Of a DNA stretch of 64,000 bases, positions 43,165 through 50,287 are shown in pieces. Source of the DNA: PWQG01 sp040882255 (GTDB lineage Bacteria > Pseudomonadota > Gammaproteobacteria > Pseudomonadales > Pseudohongiellaceae); assembly GCA_040882255.1 (NCBI GenBank), contig JBBEBP010000011.1, forward strand, positions 248,001-312,000, given 5' to 3'. A model generated the notes under the pieces. That model saw only the letters and a program-made list of their open reading frames with translations, ran no database searches and was not told where the DNA came from. Each line of letters starts with the position of its first letter. Position 1 is the first letter of the stretch. A program made the position numbers and the translations under genes.

Positions 43165-44264
43165 TACCGGATCAGCCCGTACCCGGACAAACTCTCGATG
43201 ATCTGGGCCCGGGCATTTTCGGGAACAGGGATATCCCGGCCGGTGACGCGGGCGGCAATATCCCGGTAAGTATCGGAGAGGTCCATCAATGCGTGACCGG
43301 GCAGGGCGTTATCGCGGGCCAGTGCCGTGCGTTCCTCCATGCGCTGCTTGTTCAGCAACACATCGGGGTCGGGAAAATGGGAGAGCAGGAACTGCCGGAA
43401 GGACTCCTTGGATTTTTCCACGATCCTTCCCTCACGCCACGCCGGGCCATCCCAGATGCGAGACGAGTCGGGTGTCCCCACTTCATCCATGTAGATCAGT
43501 TCCTCGTTGCCCCTGGCATTTTTCACGTAGCCGAACTCGAACTTGGTGTCTACGAAAATCTGGTCCAGGCGGGTGAGCTGTTCGCTGATCAATTCGAAGC
43601 CACGCCGCAGCAGGGTTTCGTACAGCGCGATGTCCTCGGTGGAACGGAACCCGAAGGCAAGGAAGTTGTTCTCGATGTCCTCGCGGCTGATGTTCACATC
43701 ATCCGCTTCGGGTACGCCGGGTATCCCTTTCAGAATGCCTTTGGTCGACGGCGTGATCAGCAGCTCGGGCAGGGCCTGGTCTTTCTTCAGTCCTTCTGGC
43801 AGCCGGATGCCACAGAACTCCCGCTCGCCCGCCGAGTACGCGCGCCACATGGAGCCGGTGATATAAGCGCGGGCAATGGCCTCGATGCGGACCGGGCGGG
43901 CCTGCTGCACGATCCAGACCAGTGGATGGGGCGTGTCGACGATGTGGCTGTGCGCCAGTCCCTGTTGACGAAACTGCCCGAACCAGTGGTTGGCCACGGC
44001 ATTGAGCGCCGCTCCCTTGCCTGGAACGCCATGCAGGCCGCCTTCCCCGTGCCAGATGCAATCAAAGGCGGAGATACGGTCACTGATGACCATGACCGCC
44101 AGCGAGGCGTCTTCCGGGAGTGCGTAGCCACGCTCGCGGATCAATCGGCGGCTGTCGGTGTCATCCAGCCAGTAGACCGAGCGGACCTTGCCGCTGTGCA
44201 CCGGGCGTCTGGTGCGTATCGGCAGATTGTCAGCCACGGCCAGGACGCTATGGGAAGCGGTCAT
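43164..44264 (-). CDS. purC: phosphoribosylaminoimidazole-succinocarboxamide synthase, long form
   Basis: SAICAR synthase of purine biosynthesis. ATG 44264 (MTASHSVLAVADNLPIRTRRPVHSGKVRSVYWLDD) gives 366 residues, the long type, rather than the about 237 residues of E. coli PurC; the extra part includes an insert after the first third. Visible: ATP site HSGKVRSVYWL, VMISDRISAFDCIW, PVRIEAIARAYITGSMWRAY, LLITPSTKGI, FVDTKFEFGY, YMDEVGTPDSSRIW. Also interesting as the protein that makes the substrate of PurB, 21 kb away. 91 nt downstream of tusE. Confidence 0.94.
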   Translation of the reverse strand: MTASHSVLAVADNLPIRTRRPVHSGKVRSVYWLDDTDSRRLIRERGYALPEDASLAVMVISDRISAFDCIWHGEGGLHGVPGKGAALNAVANHWFGQFRQQGLAHSHIVDTPHPLVWIVQQARPVRIEAIARAYITGSMWRAYSAGEREFCGIRLPEGLKKDQALPELLITPSTKGILKGIPGVPEADDVNISREDIENNFLAFGFRSTEDIALYETLLRRGFELISEQLTRLDQIFVDTKFEFGYVKNARGNEELIYMDEVGTPDSSRIWDGPAWREGRIVEKSKESFRQFLLSHFPDPDVLLNKQRMEERTALARDNALPGHALMDLSDTYRDIAARVTGRDIPVPENARAQIIESLSGYGLIR

Positions 44265-44355
44265 CGTGTCGGGTCCCCGTGATCGGCAATAGAATGCGGC
44301 AATATAACATATGGCCCCGGTCCCGGCAGGTGATTGCACGCAGGGCGGGTCTGGT

Positions 44356-44715
44356 TCAGAAGCAGTTCCTGGGCCGGGGCAAGCCGGCGATCCGGGTGGA
44401 AAGCAGGGCGGGGCTGCCCCGGCCCCGGAACAGACTCATCAGGTAGATGCTGCGACCTTTTTCCGCACCGAGCTCCCGGGCGATCAGTCTGGCCAGGGCA
44501 CGATTGGCGGGTGAATGCTGGGTTTCCTGATAGAAGGCTCTCAGTACCCGGATGATCTCCCAGTGCGCCGGGGTCATGGTGATGCCCTCGGCGGCCGCCA
44601 GCTGTTCCGCTACGGTTTCACTCCAGTCGTCCAGGTGTTTCAGGTAGCCATCACGGTCCAGCGGCACTGGCTGGCTGTTGTCATCACGGATGGCTGTGTG
44701 TGTGTGATCGTTCAT
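44356..44715 (-). CDS. tusE: sulfur relay protein TusE (DsrC family)
   Basis: Receives sulfur from TusBCD and passes it to MnmA. 119 residues. C-terminus RIAGLPRPRNCF carries the conserved penultimate cysteine (C118) on the flexible arm. Also MTPAHWEIIRVLRAFYQE, typical of DsrC/TusE helix-turn-helix. Only one cysteine in the arm, so it is the TusE type rather than dissimilatory DsrC with two. 10 nt downstream of tusB. Confidence 0.94.
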   Translation of the reverse strand: MNDHTHTAIRDDNSQPVPLDRDGYLKHLDDWSETVAEQLAAAEGITMTPAHWEIIRVLRAFYQETQHSPANRALARLIARELGAEKGRSIYLMSLFRGRGSPALLSTRIAGLPRPRNCF

Positions 44716-44725
44716 CCGGCCGGTC

Positions 44726-45028
44726 TCAGAACCAGCTCAGGGTCTTGTCGTGCCGACAGACCAGGTCAACGAAACCGGCGTCCTCAACCAGCGCGAAGGC
44801 GGTCAGGGGCAGGGTGATACCCCGGGCGTCGAGGTCCGGTTGCAGCACATGGCAGCTCACGTCGGCGGGCAGGTTCTGCCAGAGCAGGCGGTTCTCCCCG
44901 GTATCAGCACAGGCATAGACCCCGTCCTCGATCAGCAACAGCGCATCGCCCGGTTGCAGCAGCCGCAGACAGCTGCGCAGCGTCTGGCTCCGGCTCTGGG
45001 GCTTGTTGACCACATGCAAGGCACTCAT
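44726..45028 (-). CDS. tusB: sulfurtransferase complex subunit TusB (DsrH)
   Basis: Small subunit of the TusBCD hexamer. 100 residues, SALHVVNKPQ...LRLLQPGDALLLIEDGVYACADT, ending in the usual DKTLSWF. Its ATG overlaps the tusC stop by 4 nt. Confidence 0.93.
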   Translation of the reverse strand: MSALHVVNKPQSRSQTLRSCLRLLQPGDALLLIEDGVYACADTGENRLLWQNLPADVSCHVLQPDLDARGITLPLTAFALVEDAGFVDLVCRHDKTLSWF

Positions 45029-45411
45029 AGCAGGAATACCTGGTCGGAATGATTGATCAGCTGTTGCAGGCGGGCGTTGTCCACGACGTCGACCGGCATG
45101 GCCAGAGCAGCGTTTTCCAGGCCCCGCTCCAGCAGGGACTGGTGATCAGCGAACACGTTTTCCACGCCGTACAGTGACAGGGCGCCAAAGTGCGCGGACA
45201 GGTCCTTGGCATGGATTCGTGCCGGCTGCTGGCCGTTCAGCAGCTGGTATACCCCGTCGTCCATGAACACATAGTTCACGGTCTGGTCGAACACGGCGGC
45301 GGCCATCACCATGTCCAGGCAGGCCCGGGGGTAATCCTCTCCGTAAGGCGAACGCCGGCTGATGAAGGTCAGTGTCCGGGGCTCGCTGTTGCCACTTGCT
45401 TCTTCGGTCAT
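45025..45411 (-). CDS. tusC: sulfurtransferase complex subunit TusC (DsrF)
   Basis: Subunit of the TusBCD complex. 128 residues, DsrE/F-like fold: LTFISRRSPYGEDYPRACLDMVMAAAVFDQTVNYVFMDDGVYQLLNGQQP. Lies 5 nt after tusD and overlaps tusB by 4 nt. Confidence 0.93.
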   Translation of the reverse strand: MTEEASGNSEPRTLTFISRRSPYGEDYPRACLDMVMAAAVFDQTVNYVFMDDGVYQLLNGQQPARIHAKDLSAHFGALSLYGVENVFADHQSLLERGLENAALAMPVDVVDNARLQQLINHSDQVFLL

Positions 45412-45416
45412 GTCAT

Positions 45417-45809
45417 TCAGGCTCCGAAATTGACGACACGGTCGGAGTGCGCGGTGGCTTCGATCAGTTGCCCGAGACCGGAGAGCTCGGCGGTGGCTGC
45501 CAGGTTGCTGGCCTCACGCTCATAGCGGCGTGCCTCCTGGTCATTAAGAATCCCGCGTTTCAGGGCGGAGGAAACGCAGCTGACCGTATCGATGCCGTGT
45601 TGCTCGATCAGCGCACGCCAGGCCGCCGGGATGTCCAATTCATCCTGAGCCGGAACGGCCAGCGTGCTGGTGTTGTGCACACCGTCGTAGTAGAAAAACA
45701 GTCGGTAGATGCCGTGGCCGGCCTGCAGGGCCGCTTCACAGAAACGCAGCGCGGTGGCGGAAGCCTGGTGCGACCAGGGTGCGGTATGTATGACGACCGT
45801 GATATTCAT
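45417..45809 (-). CDS. tusD: sulfurtransferase complex subunit TusD (DsrE)
   Basis: Catalytic subunit of TusBCD that takes persulfide from TusA. 130 residues. The active cysteine is C78 in DTVSCVSSALKRG, at the same number as in E. coli. Starts MNITVVIHTAPWSHQ. First gene of a tusDCBE operon, followed on the same strand by purC and the MATE gene. Confidence 0.95.
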   Translation of the reverse strand: MNITVVIHTAPWSHQASATALRFCEAALQAGHGIYRLFFYYDGVHNTSTLAVPAQDELDIPAAWRALIEQHGIDTVSCVSSALKRGILNDQEARRYEREASNLAATAELSGLGQLIEATAHSDRVVNFGA

Positions 45810-45866
45810 GCGCCTGGAATCCCTGTGCCGGGAACACGCCCATGATACCCGGGCCGTCCCCGCAAT

Positions 45867-45897
45867 AAAAAGCCCCGCCGGGCGGGCCCGGCGGGGC
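45867..45897 (-). terminator. intrinsic terminator after yccA
   Basis: Perfect 11-bp GC stem (45872-45882 with 45887-45897), 4-nt loop, followed on the minus strand by TTTTT (45871-45867). It lies 50 bp after the yccA stop and 58 bp before tusD, both on the minus strand, so it separates the two units. Confidence 0.92.
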
Positions 45898-45946
45898 GAC
45901 TCGGTGGCCTGTGTGAAGGGCCATCCTCTGTTCGTCCCTTTTTATC

Positions 45947-46624
45947 CTACTCCTGGCCGGTGAAGGCCATCAGCAGGTTAAGCAGACTGATAAAGATGTT
46001 ATAGATGGACACGAACAGGGTGACGGTGGCCAGGATGTAGTTCTTTTCACCACCATGCACGATCGCGCCCGTCTGGTACAGGATCGCAGCGCTGGAAAAC
46101 AGCATGAAACCGGCCGAGAGGGCCAGTTGCAGCGCCGGCATCTGCAGAAACAGATTGGCAATGAAAGCGATCACGATAACCAGGAAACCGGCCATCATGA
46201 AGCCGCTGAGGAAGGAGAAGTCCTTCTTCGTGATCAGCGCGAAGGCCGACAGGCCCACAAATATGGCTGCCGTGCCGCCGAAAGCCATCATGACGACTTC
46301 GGGTCCGCCGGACATCGACATGTAGTAATTGAGTATGGGGCCGATGGTGTAGCCCATGAAACCCGTGAGGGCAAAGACCGCAGCCAGACCCCAGGCGCTG
46401 TTGGCCAGCTTGTGGGTCAGGAACAGCAGACCGTAAAAACCGATCAGCAACATGAAGATGTTGACGGGCTGGGCATTGCTGGCCATTGCGAACATGGCGC
46501 AGACCGCACTGAAACCCAGTGTCATGGCCAGCAGCATATAGGTATTACGCAGGACGCGGTTCGCCTCCAGACCTGTTACGACAGCTTCGCCGCGCTGCGT
46601 GGCTTTCAACTCGTACTGACTCAT
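45947..46624 (-). CDS. yccA: Bax inhibitor-1/YccA family inner-membrane protein
   Basis: Seven-helix membrane protein related to E. coli YccA, a modulator of the FtsH protease, and to animal BI-1. 225 residues. Hydrophobic segments from about residue 27 on; LRNTYMLLAMTLGFSAVCAMFAMA and the C-terminal ILATVTLFVSIYNIFISLLNLL with the acid-rich pore end are typical. Proximity to tus genes resembles the E. coli yccA-tusE arrangement. TGGAGG precedes the ATG. Confidence 0.92.
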   Translation of the reverse strand: MSQYELKATQRGEAVVTGLEANRVLRNTYMLLAMTLGFSAVCAMFAMASNAQPVNIFMLLIGFYGLLFLTHKLANSAWGLAAVFALTGFMGYTIGPILNYYMSMSGGPEVVMMAFGGTAAIFVGLSAFALITKKDFSFLSGFMMAGFLVIVIAFIANLFLQMPALQLALSAGFMLFSSAAILYQTGAIVHGGEKNYILATVTLFVSIYNIFISLLNLLMAFTGQE

Positions 46625-46770
46625 CTACGGTGTACCTCCAGAATTGCATTTACAGTGGATTATCATACCTGTGGTGGGGGCAAAATCAATCAATTTCGAG
46701 TGTCACAGCCCCCGTTCATCGCATTTCGGAGCGCCGCCCGTCGCAGAGGGCCCCACAGGTCAATCGGCGG

Positions 46771-46798
46771 TTGACTGCAATGCTGATTATAGTAATAT
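46771..46798 (+). promoter_or_regulatory. sigma-70 promoter of the tRNA-Ser gene
   Basis: TTGACT (46771-46776), 16-bp spacer, TAATAT (46793-46798), placing the start about 8 bases before the mature tRNA 5' end. The following CCGCTTCCGACTGC is GC-rich, as in stringent-controlled promoters. Confidence 0.65.
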
Positions 46799-46813
46799 GC
46801 CGCTTCCGACTGC

Positions 46814-46904
46814 GGAGGGGTGGCAGAGCGGTTGAATGCACCGGTCTTGAAAACCGGCGTAGGTTAGTAGCCTACCCAGGGTTCGAATCCCTGCCCCTCC
46901 GCCA
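46814..46904 (+). tRNA. serT: tRNA-Ser(UGA)
   Basis: Class II tRNA, 91 nt including the encoded CCA (46902-46904). Acceptor GGAGGGG pairs with CCCCTCC with discriminator G; anticodon stem CCGGT/ACCGG with loop CTTGAAA and anticodon TGA at 46848-46850; long variable arm GTAGGTTAGTAGCCTAC; T-arm AGGGTTCGAATCCCT. It sits alone between yccA and a repeat-rich gap, and has its own promoter. Confidence 0.97.
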
Positions 46905-46970
46905 CTTCAAAGGTTCTACCTCCCGACAAAGCCACCCTCGAACTTTTTTCATGGCCACCATCGTATTGGT

Positions 46971-47024
46971 GCGGGGCAGGGGTTCGAACCGGTTCGACCG
47001 GTTGCGCCAGCAACCGGCAACGAG
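46971..47024 (+). repeat. 54-bp perfect direct repeat, copy 1
   Basis: Identical to 47174-47227. Starts GCGGGGCAGGGGTTCGAACC and includes a hairpin (CCGGTTGC-GCCA-GCAACCGG, 46998-47017) and ends CAACGAG. On the minus strand its 3' end reads like the last part of a tRNA T-arm and acceptor (TTCGAACCCCTGCCCCGC, then ACCA), but the 5' strand of the T stem does not pair, so it is not a tRNA. A second stem-loop (GCCCGCC/GGCGGGC, 47024-47040) follows directly. Confidence 0.9.
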
Positions 47025-47088
47025 CCCGCCTTCGGCGGGCGAAGCCCGAAGGGTCGAAACGCCAATGGCGTTTCGATTAATCCCTGCC
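46975..47088. repeat. 114-bp element with short inverted ends and three hairpins
   Basis: The block begins GGCAGGG and ends CCCTGCC (7-bp perfect inverted ends), each next to a TTCGA word, so both ends resemble the tRNA-Ser T-arm/acceptor junction. Inside are three strong stem-loops: 46998-47017, 47024-47040 and a 10-bp stem at 47054-47076 (TCGAAACGCC-AAT-GGCGTTTCGA). No ORF is supported. The remainder of the 46905-47232 gap carries nothing else recognisable. Confidence 0.55.
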
Positions 47089-47173
47089 TGTCAATGTGGC
47101 AAGGACCGTGAACGAAGCCTCTCTCTCCCTGCAATGCCCCCCAGAGCTCGGACAGTACCACTTCGGGTACGAG

Positions 47174-47227
47174 GCGGGGCAGGGGTTCGAACCGGTTCGA
47201 CCGGTTGCGCCAGCAACCGGCAACGAG
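47174..47227 (+). repeat. 54-bp perfect direct repeat, copy 2
   Basis: Second identical copy, ending 5 bp before the stop codon of the frnE-like gene. Unlike copy 1 it is not followed by the two further hairpins. Its internal stem-loop (about 47201-47220) may act as the 3' end of the frnE-like transcript. Confidence 0.9.
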
Positions 47228-47232
47228 GCTGT

Positions 47233-47904
47233 CTATGATGTTGAAGCCGCCGGGTCCGGGCTGGACTCAGCGGCAATCTCTCGGAACGCCCGCACCAGCG
47301 TTTCCGGATCCTGGGCACCGGAAATCATATACCGGTCGTTGATGACGAATGTCGGTACCGCCGACACACCAGCGCGCTGGTAACGCGCTTCGTCCTGGCG
47401 CACGACATCGGCGTAAGAATCGGATTTCAATACTTTGCGGGCCTCATCGCCGCTCAGGCCAATCGACTCGACGCAGCGGATCAGTGCTTCCGGGTCGGAG
47501 ATGTTGGCGGCATGGCCGAAGTAGGCTTCAAAGAACGCTTTCTTCATATCAGTCTGGCGATTCTGTTCCGCAGCCCACTTCACGAGCCGGTGGCTGTCGA
47601 AGGTATTGCAGGTATGGCGCTCCTGCATGCGCTCAAAGTTCAGTCCCAGCTCTCTGGCGATGGCCATCATATCGTCCTGCGCCGCTTTCATTTCTTCGGT
47701 ACTGCGACCGTACTTGCGGCTCAAAGCCGGGAGTATGGGCTCGCCATCGGCGGAAGCGTCCGGATTCAGTTCGAAAGCATGCCACTCCAGTCTGAAGTCC
47801 AGCTCGTCCGACAGCGAGCGCATGGCGTTTTCCAGACGTGCATAACCGATGGCGCACCAGGGACAGGCGATATCAGATACGATGTCGATCTTCATGGTAG
47901 TCAT
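47233..47904 (-). CDS. DsbA family oxidoreductase, FrnE-like
   Basis: Thioredoxin-fold protein of the DsbA/FrnE group, 223 residues, cytosolic (no signal peptide). Active-site motif C14-P-W-C17 in DIACPWCAIGYARLENAM, insertion helices, then the cis-proline strand GVSAVPTFVINDRYMISGAQDPE. Family members in other bacteria act as disulfide isomerases or polyketide-related oxidoreductases; the exact role here is unknown. Start at 47904 with MTTMKID; an in-frame ATG at 47895 is possible. Confidence 0.88.
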   Translation of the reverse strand: MTTMKIDIVSDIACPWCAIGYARLENAMRSLSDELDFRLEWHAFELNPDASADGEPILPALSRKYGRSTEEMKAAQDDMMAIARELGLNFERMQERHTCNTFDSHRLVKWAAEQNRQTDMKKAFFEAYFGHAANISDPEALIRCVESIGLSGDEARKVLKSDSYADVVRQDEARYQRAGVSAVPTFVINDRYMISGAQDPETLVRAFREIAAESSPDPAASTS

Positions 47905-48053
47905 GGAGAATCTCGCTCAAACAGAAACAGCGTACACCTGGAGGTGGGCCAATGCATACCGCTGACGGGCACCCTCTGATGACCCGACCGGACAGACACG
48001 TTACACTCCGACGACGGTATTGCCCCTCCCGACGGGCAGGAAGGAGGCCCCTC

Positions 48054-48317
48054 GTGCCCCATCATGACCACCAGCGACCCCACGAACACGATGTCGAATA
48101 CACCCCCGACGGTCGGCGTGTGCGTCTCGGCGAACTGAGCCTGCCCGAAGAGCCCCGGCGCGGCAATCTGTTGCAACGGCTGCGGCGCAATCTTGCCCTG
48201 TTCCTGGCAGGCATGTACACCGGGGAAAGCTGCGCGGGCACCCCGCACAGTACCCGCTCACGAAAGGGGGGAACCAGTGGACAGGAGCAAGCCGGTAACC
48301 AACACGATGCAGAGTAG
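48054..48317 (+). CDS. small hypothetical protein with histidine-rich N-terminus
   Basis: 87 residues from GTG 48054, which has a perfect AAGGAGG six bases upstream (48041-48047). The N-terminus has alternating His/Asp/Glu (PHHDHQRPHEHD), which could bind metal; the middle RRGNLLQRLRRNLALFLAG could form an amphipathic helix; the last 30 residues are polar. No family is recognised. The frame is open further upstream to 47952 but without a ribosome site. An overlapping minus-strand frame (47901-48248) has a less plausible composition. Divergent from the frnE-like gene, convergent with the GNAT gene. Confidence 0.5.
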   Translation: MPHHDHQRPHEHDVEYTPDGRRVRLGELSLPEEPRRGNLLQRLRRNLALFLAGMYTGESCAGTPHSTRSRKGGTSGQEQAGNQHDAE

Positions 48318-48367
48318 TATCGATGACATTGCTTGTCGGATGGGTCACCGGATGATTCCCGAAAAGG

Positions 48368-48832
48368 TCAGGAACTGTGCAGGACATCGAGCTGTTTGGT
48401 CATGGCCTGATGCGGGATGCCAACCTCGATGAATGGCTGTCCCCGGATATGGTAACCATGCCGATGGTAGAATCCGGTGGCCGTTGAACGGGCATTGAGT
48501 GTGACCCGGAATACGCCCCGGCGCTGCAGCTCGTCCTCTGTAAGGCGCAGCAGCCTGCCACCCAGACCGCGCGAATGGAACTCCGGGGCCACCGCCATCT
48601 GTCGCAGGCGCACCGCATTTTCACCGGCCGGGGCGGCCACCAGGCAGGCGCCCGCCTTTCCGGAGGCGTCAAAAAGCCCGAAATGCCATTGCGCCTGCTC
48701 ATTGGCCAGGTCGTCGCCGGAGAGCACTTTCCCCAGGGGCTGGCGCAGCACCCGCTCGCGCAATGTCAGGGTCCGGTGGTAGTCGAGACTGCGGAAAGTG
48801 ATGACCCGGAACCGGAACAGCGGCTCACTCAT
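48368..48832 (-). CDS. GNAT family N-acetyltransferase
   Basis: Acetyl-CoA-dependent acyltransferase, 154 residues from ATG 48832 (MSEPLFRFRVITF). The acetyl-CoA pyrophosphate loop is in VRLRQMAVAPEFHSRGLGGRLLRLTEDEL (R88-GLGG-R93), followed by VTLNARSTATGFYHRHGYHIRGQ, the usual end of the fold. Substrate unknown. 11 nt downstream of the M20 peptidase gene, so likely co-transcribed; the frame's upstream extension overlaps that gene and is rejected. Confidence 0.88.
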   Translation of the reverse strand: MSEPLFRFRVITFRSLDYHRTLTLRERVLRQPLGKVLSGDDLANEQAQWHFGLFDASGKAGACLVAAPAGENAVRLRQMAVAPEFHSRGLGGRLLRLTEDELQRRGVFRVTLNARSTATGFYHRHGYHIRGQPFIEVGIPHQAMTKQLDVLHSS

Positions 48833-48843
48833 CAGTTTCTTCC

Positions 48844-50181
48844 TCAGTCTTTCAGCAGTGGATGTGTGAGACCTTCGACGCCGACCATCGCCAGCATCAG
48901 GAGCCAGGCAGCCTGTGGTCCCTGGTGAGAGTCGACCGGTTCGAACCACTCACTCAATGAGTGTGCTCCGGAAGCACGGCCACCACCTCCGATCGTTACC
49001 GCCGGAATACCCAGTGACATCGGGACATTGGAGTCGGTGCTGGAGCGGCGCAGTGCCTCGACACCGGAGTCCACCGCATCAAAAGCCAGAGCGGTAGACT
49101 GGACCAGCGGGTGGTCCGCTGCTGTCAATCCGGCCGGCCGGTCGCCGATCAGTTCGAACTCGACTGTGATCTGTTCAGGTTGCTCCCAGCGGCTGTTTTC
49201 TTCCTCGACCGCTTCCCGGACTGCCTGCCAGACCCGTTCTTCCAGTGCGATCAACTCATCGGGGCTGTTGGAGCGCATGTCCAGTGCAAAGACCGCATCG
49301 CCCGCGATGGAGTTTACCGAGGTGCCACCTTCTACTGTACCCACCGTGAACGTGGTCCTGGGTTCTTCCGGTACCTCCAGATCACCGATTTTCGTGATCG
49401 CCCGGCCCATTGCATGAATCGCACTGGCCATGCCGAAAGCGCCGAAAGAATGGCCACCCGGTCCGCTGAACTGTACTTCGAAGCGGCGGCTGCCGGTGGC
49501 TCCATGGGTGATGCTGGACAGACCGGAGCTGTCGATGGACACGAAGGCGTCGATGTCCGGGTGATCATTGAACAGGGCCTTGACGCCACGCAGGTCGCCG
49601 CGGCCTTCCTCGCCCACGGTACCGACAAACAGGATGTCGCCGACGGTTTCGATGCCGCTCTGCGTCAGGGTTTCAATGACCGTCAGCAACACGGCGAGAC
49701 CCCGTCCATCATCGCTGATGCCCGGGGCATGATAGCGCCCGTCGCGCTCCTGTACGGTGACATCGGTATCCATGGGAAACACTGTATCGAGGTGAGCGGA
49801 CAGCACGAACAGGGGGCCGTCTCCGCTACCTTGCCAGCGGCCGATCACATTGCCTTCGCCATCGATCCGGGCATTGCCCAGTCCGCGGTTGCGCATCTGG
49901 CGCAGGTAATCTTCCGCGCGTTCCTCTTCCATGAAGGGAGGGGCCGGGATTTCGGTGAGGCGGATCTGCTCGGCGATGGTCTCCGGTTCCCGCTCCAGGA
50001 TCTGTTCCAGGGATTGCTGTATCCGTGTATCGGAGAGCAACTCCCGGAAGGTATCTCCGGTGTCCCCGGTGATCGAAACCGGTCCGATGGCATTCTGGGC
50101 GAGGGCGGAATGAGCGGCCAGCGCTGTCAGCACCAGACAGGCGGCCAGCGAACGGAACAGGATAATGACAGCATGTTTCAT
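48844..50181 (-). CDS. exported M20/M25/M40 family metallopeptidase
   Basis: Zinc aminoacylase/carboxypeptidase-like hydrolase. ATG 50181 with GGGAG gives 445 residues starting with a Sec signal peptide (MKHAVIILFRSLAACLVLTALAAHSALA), so it acts in the periplasm. Metal and catalytic residues: H130 and D132 (SAHLDTVFP), D157 (ISDDGRG), catalytic E191 and ligand E192 (VGEEGRG). A dimerisation lid domain follows (SGPGGHSFGAFG). The C-terminal GAHSLSEWFEPVDSHQGPQAA has the last histidine ligand. Peptidase T-like arrangement, substrate unknown; homologues without a signal peptide are cytosolic dipeptidases. Confidence 0.88.
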   Translation of the reverse strand: MKHAVIILFRSLAACLVLTALAAHSALAQNAIGPVSITGDTGDTFRELLSDTRIQQSLEQILEREPETIAEQIRLTEIPAPPFMEEERAEDYLRQMRNRGLGNARIDGEGNVIGRWQGSGDGPLFVLSAHLDTVFPMDTDVTVQERDGRYHAPGISDDGRGLAVLLTVIETLTQSGIETVGDILFVGTVGEEGRGDLRGVKALFNDHPDIDAFVSIDSSGLSSITHGATGSRRFEVQFSGPGGHSFGAFGMASAIHAMGRAITKIGDLEVPEEPRTTFTVGTVEGGTSVNSIAGDAVFALDMRSNSPDELIALEERVWQAVREAVEEENSRWEQPEQITVEFELIGDRPAGLTAADHPLVQSTALAFDAVDSGVEALRRSSTDSNVPMSLGIPAVTIGGGGRASGAHSLSEWFEPVDSHQGPQAAWLLMLAMVGVEGLTHPLLKD

Positions 50182-50287
50182 GGAAACTCCCTTACTGGAG
50201 GTGCCTTTATGAGCACTCAAGCGAGTTTAGCACCGTTACCGAATGCGATACACTTCCCGGCTTTGCCAGCGGGCGGAGAAACAGACA

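Noticed and set aside
46971..47024. possible truncated tRNA on the minus strand
   Set aside because: Only the 3' T-arm/acceptor part resembles a tRNA; the T stem does not pair and there is no D-arm or anticodon arm.
47901..48248. 115-codon minus-strand frame opposite the His-rich small ORF
   Set aside because: The plus-strand frame has a perfect AAGGAGG and better codon pattern; this one has neither.
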